Assembly: GCA_030248065.1 (NCBI GenBank)
Contig: JASAMV010001883.1
Span: 1-13,616 of the forward strand
DNA from: Rhynchonema sp. JSB1_4
Taxonomy: Eukaryota > Nematoda > Chromadorea > Monhysterida > Xyalidae
Length of the DNA: 13,616 bases
Direction of reading: 5' to 3'
The position numbers and the translations under genes are program-made. Within the stretch, counting starts at the first letter, position 1. The number at the start of each line of letters is the position of its first letter. The notes below the pieces were generated by a model. It saw only the letters and a list, made by a program, of their open reading frames with translations, ran no database searches and was not told the origin of the DNA. Positions 13,299 through 13,616 of this stretch are shown here, in pieces.

Positions 13299-13616
13299 GG
13301 GGCAGTGTAGTTCCTGGGGGGGTCCCCCCTCGGGTACGCTATCTCCCCCTCGGGTGGTACACTATCCCCCTATCTCCCCCTCCGGGTACACTATCTCCCC
13401 CAATTTTTGCCTAAAATGGCCATTTTTAGGCCTAAAATGGGCATTTTTAGGCCTAAAATGTGCGATTTTCAGGTCAATGTTCTCAAAAGTCGCCAAAATA
13501 CCCTTTTTATGAAGAATTTTTTCGAAAAAGGGGCAAAAATAGGTCAAATTTTCTACCTCAAAAAGTGACTTTTTCCCGAATTTGGGTCTTCGTCTTCCCC
13601 CCCCCCCCTCGGGGGT
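13299..13616. repeat. C-rich and TAGGCCTAAAATGG tandem low-complexity region
   Basis: C-runs with TACACTATCTCCCCC repeats occupy 13320-13401. Three tandem units of the near-palindromic word ATTTTTAGGCCTAAAATG follow at about 13404-13460, and the window ends in a long C-run. No gene is seen. The short open frame here is a translation of these repeats. Confidence 0.65.

Overview
This window looks like nuclear DNA from an invertebrate metazoan. It holds one intron-rich gene read leftward on the minus strand, surrounded and invaded by short inverted-repeat transposons (MITE-like and foldback elements). No rRNA, tRNA, CRISPR or bacterial-style operon is visible. I cannot name the species.

The gene (84-9987, minus) is an orthologue of FANCM, the Fanconi anaemia / Hef / Mph1-type DNA translocase. 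I assembled 17 coding exons by hand from protein similarity, splice signals and reading phase. All the phases chain: 0, 2, 2, 0, 0, 0, 0, 1, 0, 1, 0, 0, 1, 0, 0, 1. Together they give about 920 residues from the initiator Met. The conserved core is complete: Q motif, Walker A (LPTGLGKT), motif Ia (APTRPLV), DEAH box, SATP, helicase insert domain, and second RecA domain with motif VI (QRIGRTGR). It is followed by the start of the MHF1/MHF2-binding region. The C-terminal ERCC4-like and HhH regions of FANCM are not seen and, if present, lie beyond the left edge.

The N-terminus is the most interesting protein feature. Exon 1 begins with a textbook PCNA-interacting (PIP) box, QSSIRNFF at residues 3-10. 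Exon 2 carries a textbook SUMO-interacting motif, TIDLCDDDD at residues 62-70. This pairing resembles readers of SUMO-modified PCNA such as yeast Srs2 and animal PARI.

The introns hold several short elements: a relic near 1337-1455, palindromic elements at 3838-4002 and 4278-4519, a 190-bp MITE at 5508-5697 just upstream of exon 8, and a TIR element of about 740 bp at 7939-8675. The donor sites share an unusual consensus (T or G, never A, at +3; G at +5).

Upstream of the start codon (10150-13616) I see no gene. This part is a foldback structure of about 1.39 kb (10150-11536) with nested palindromes, then G- and A-rich low-complexity DNA, then a nested pair of hAT-like MITEs (12731-13242 inside 12362-13298) and strong G-quadruplex potential on the plus strand.
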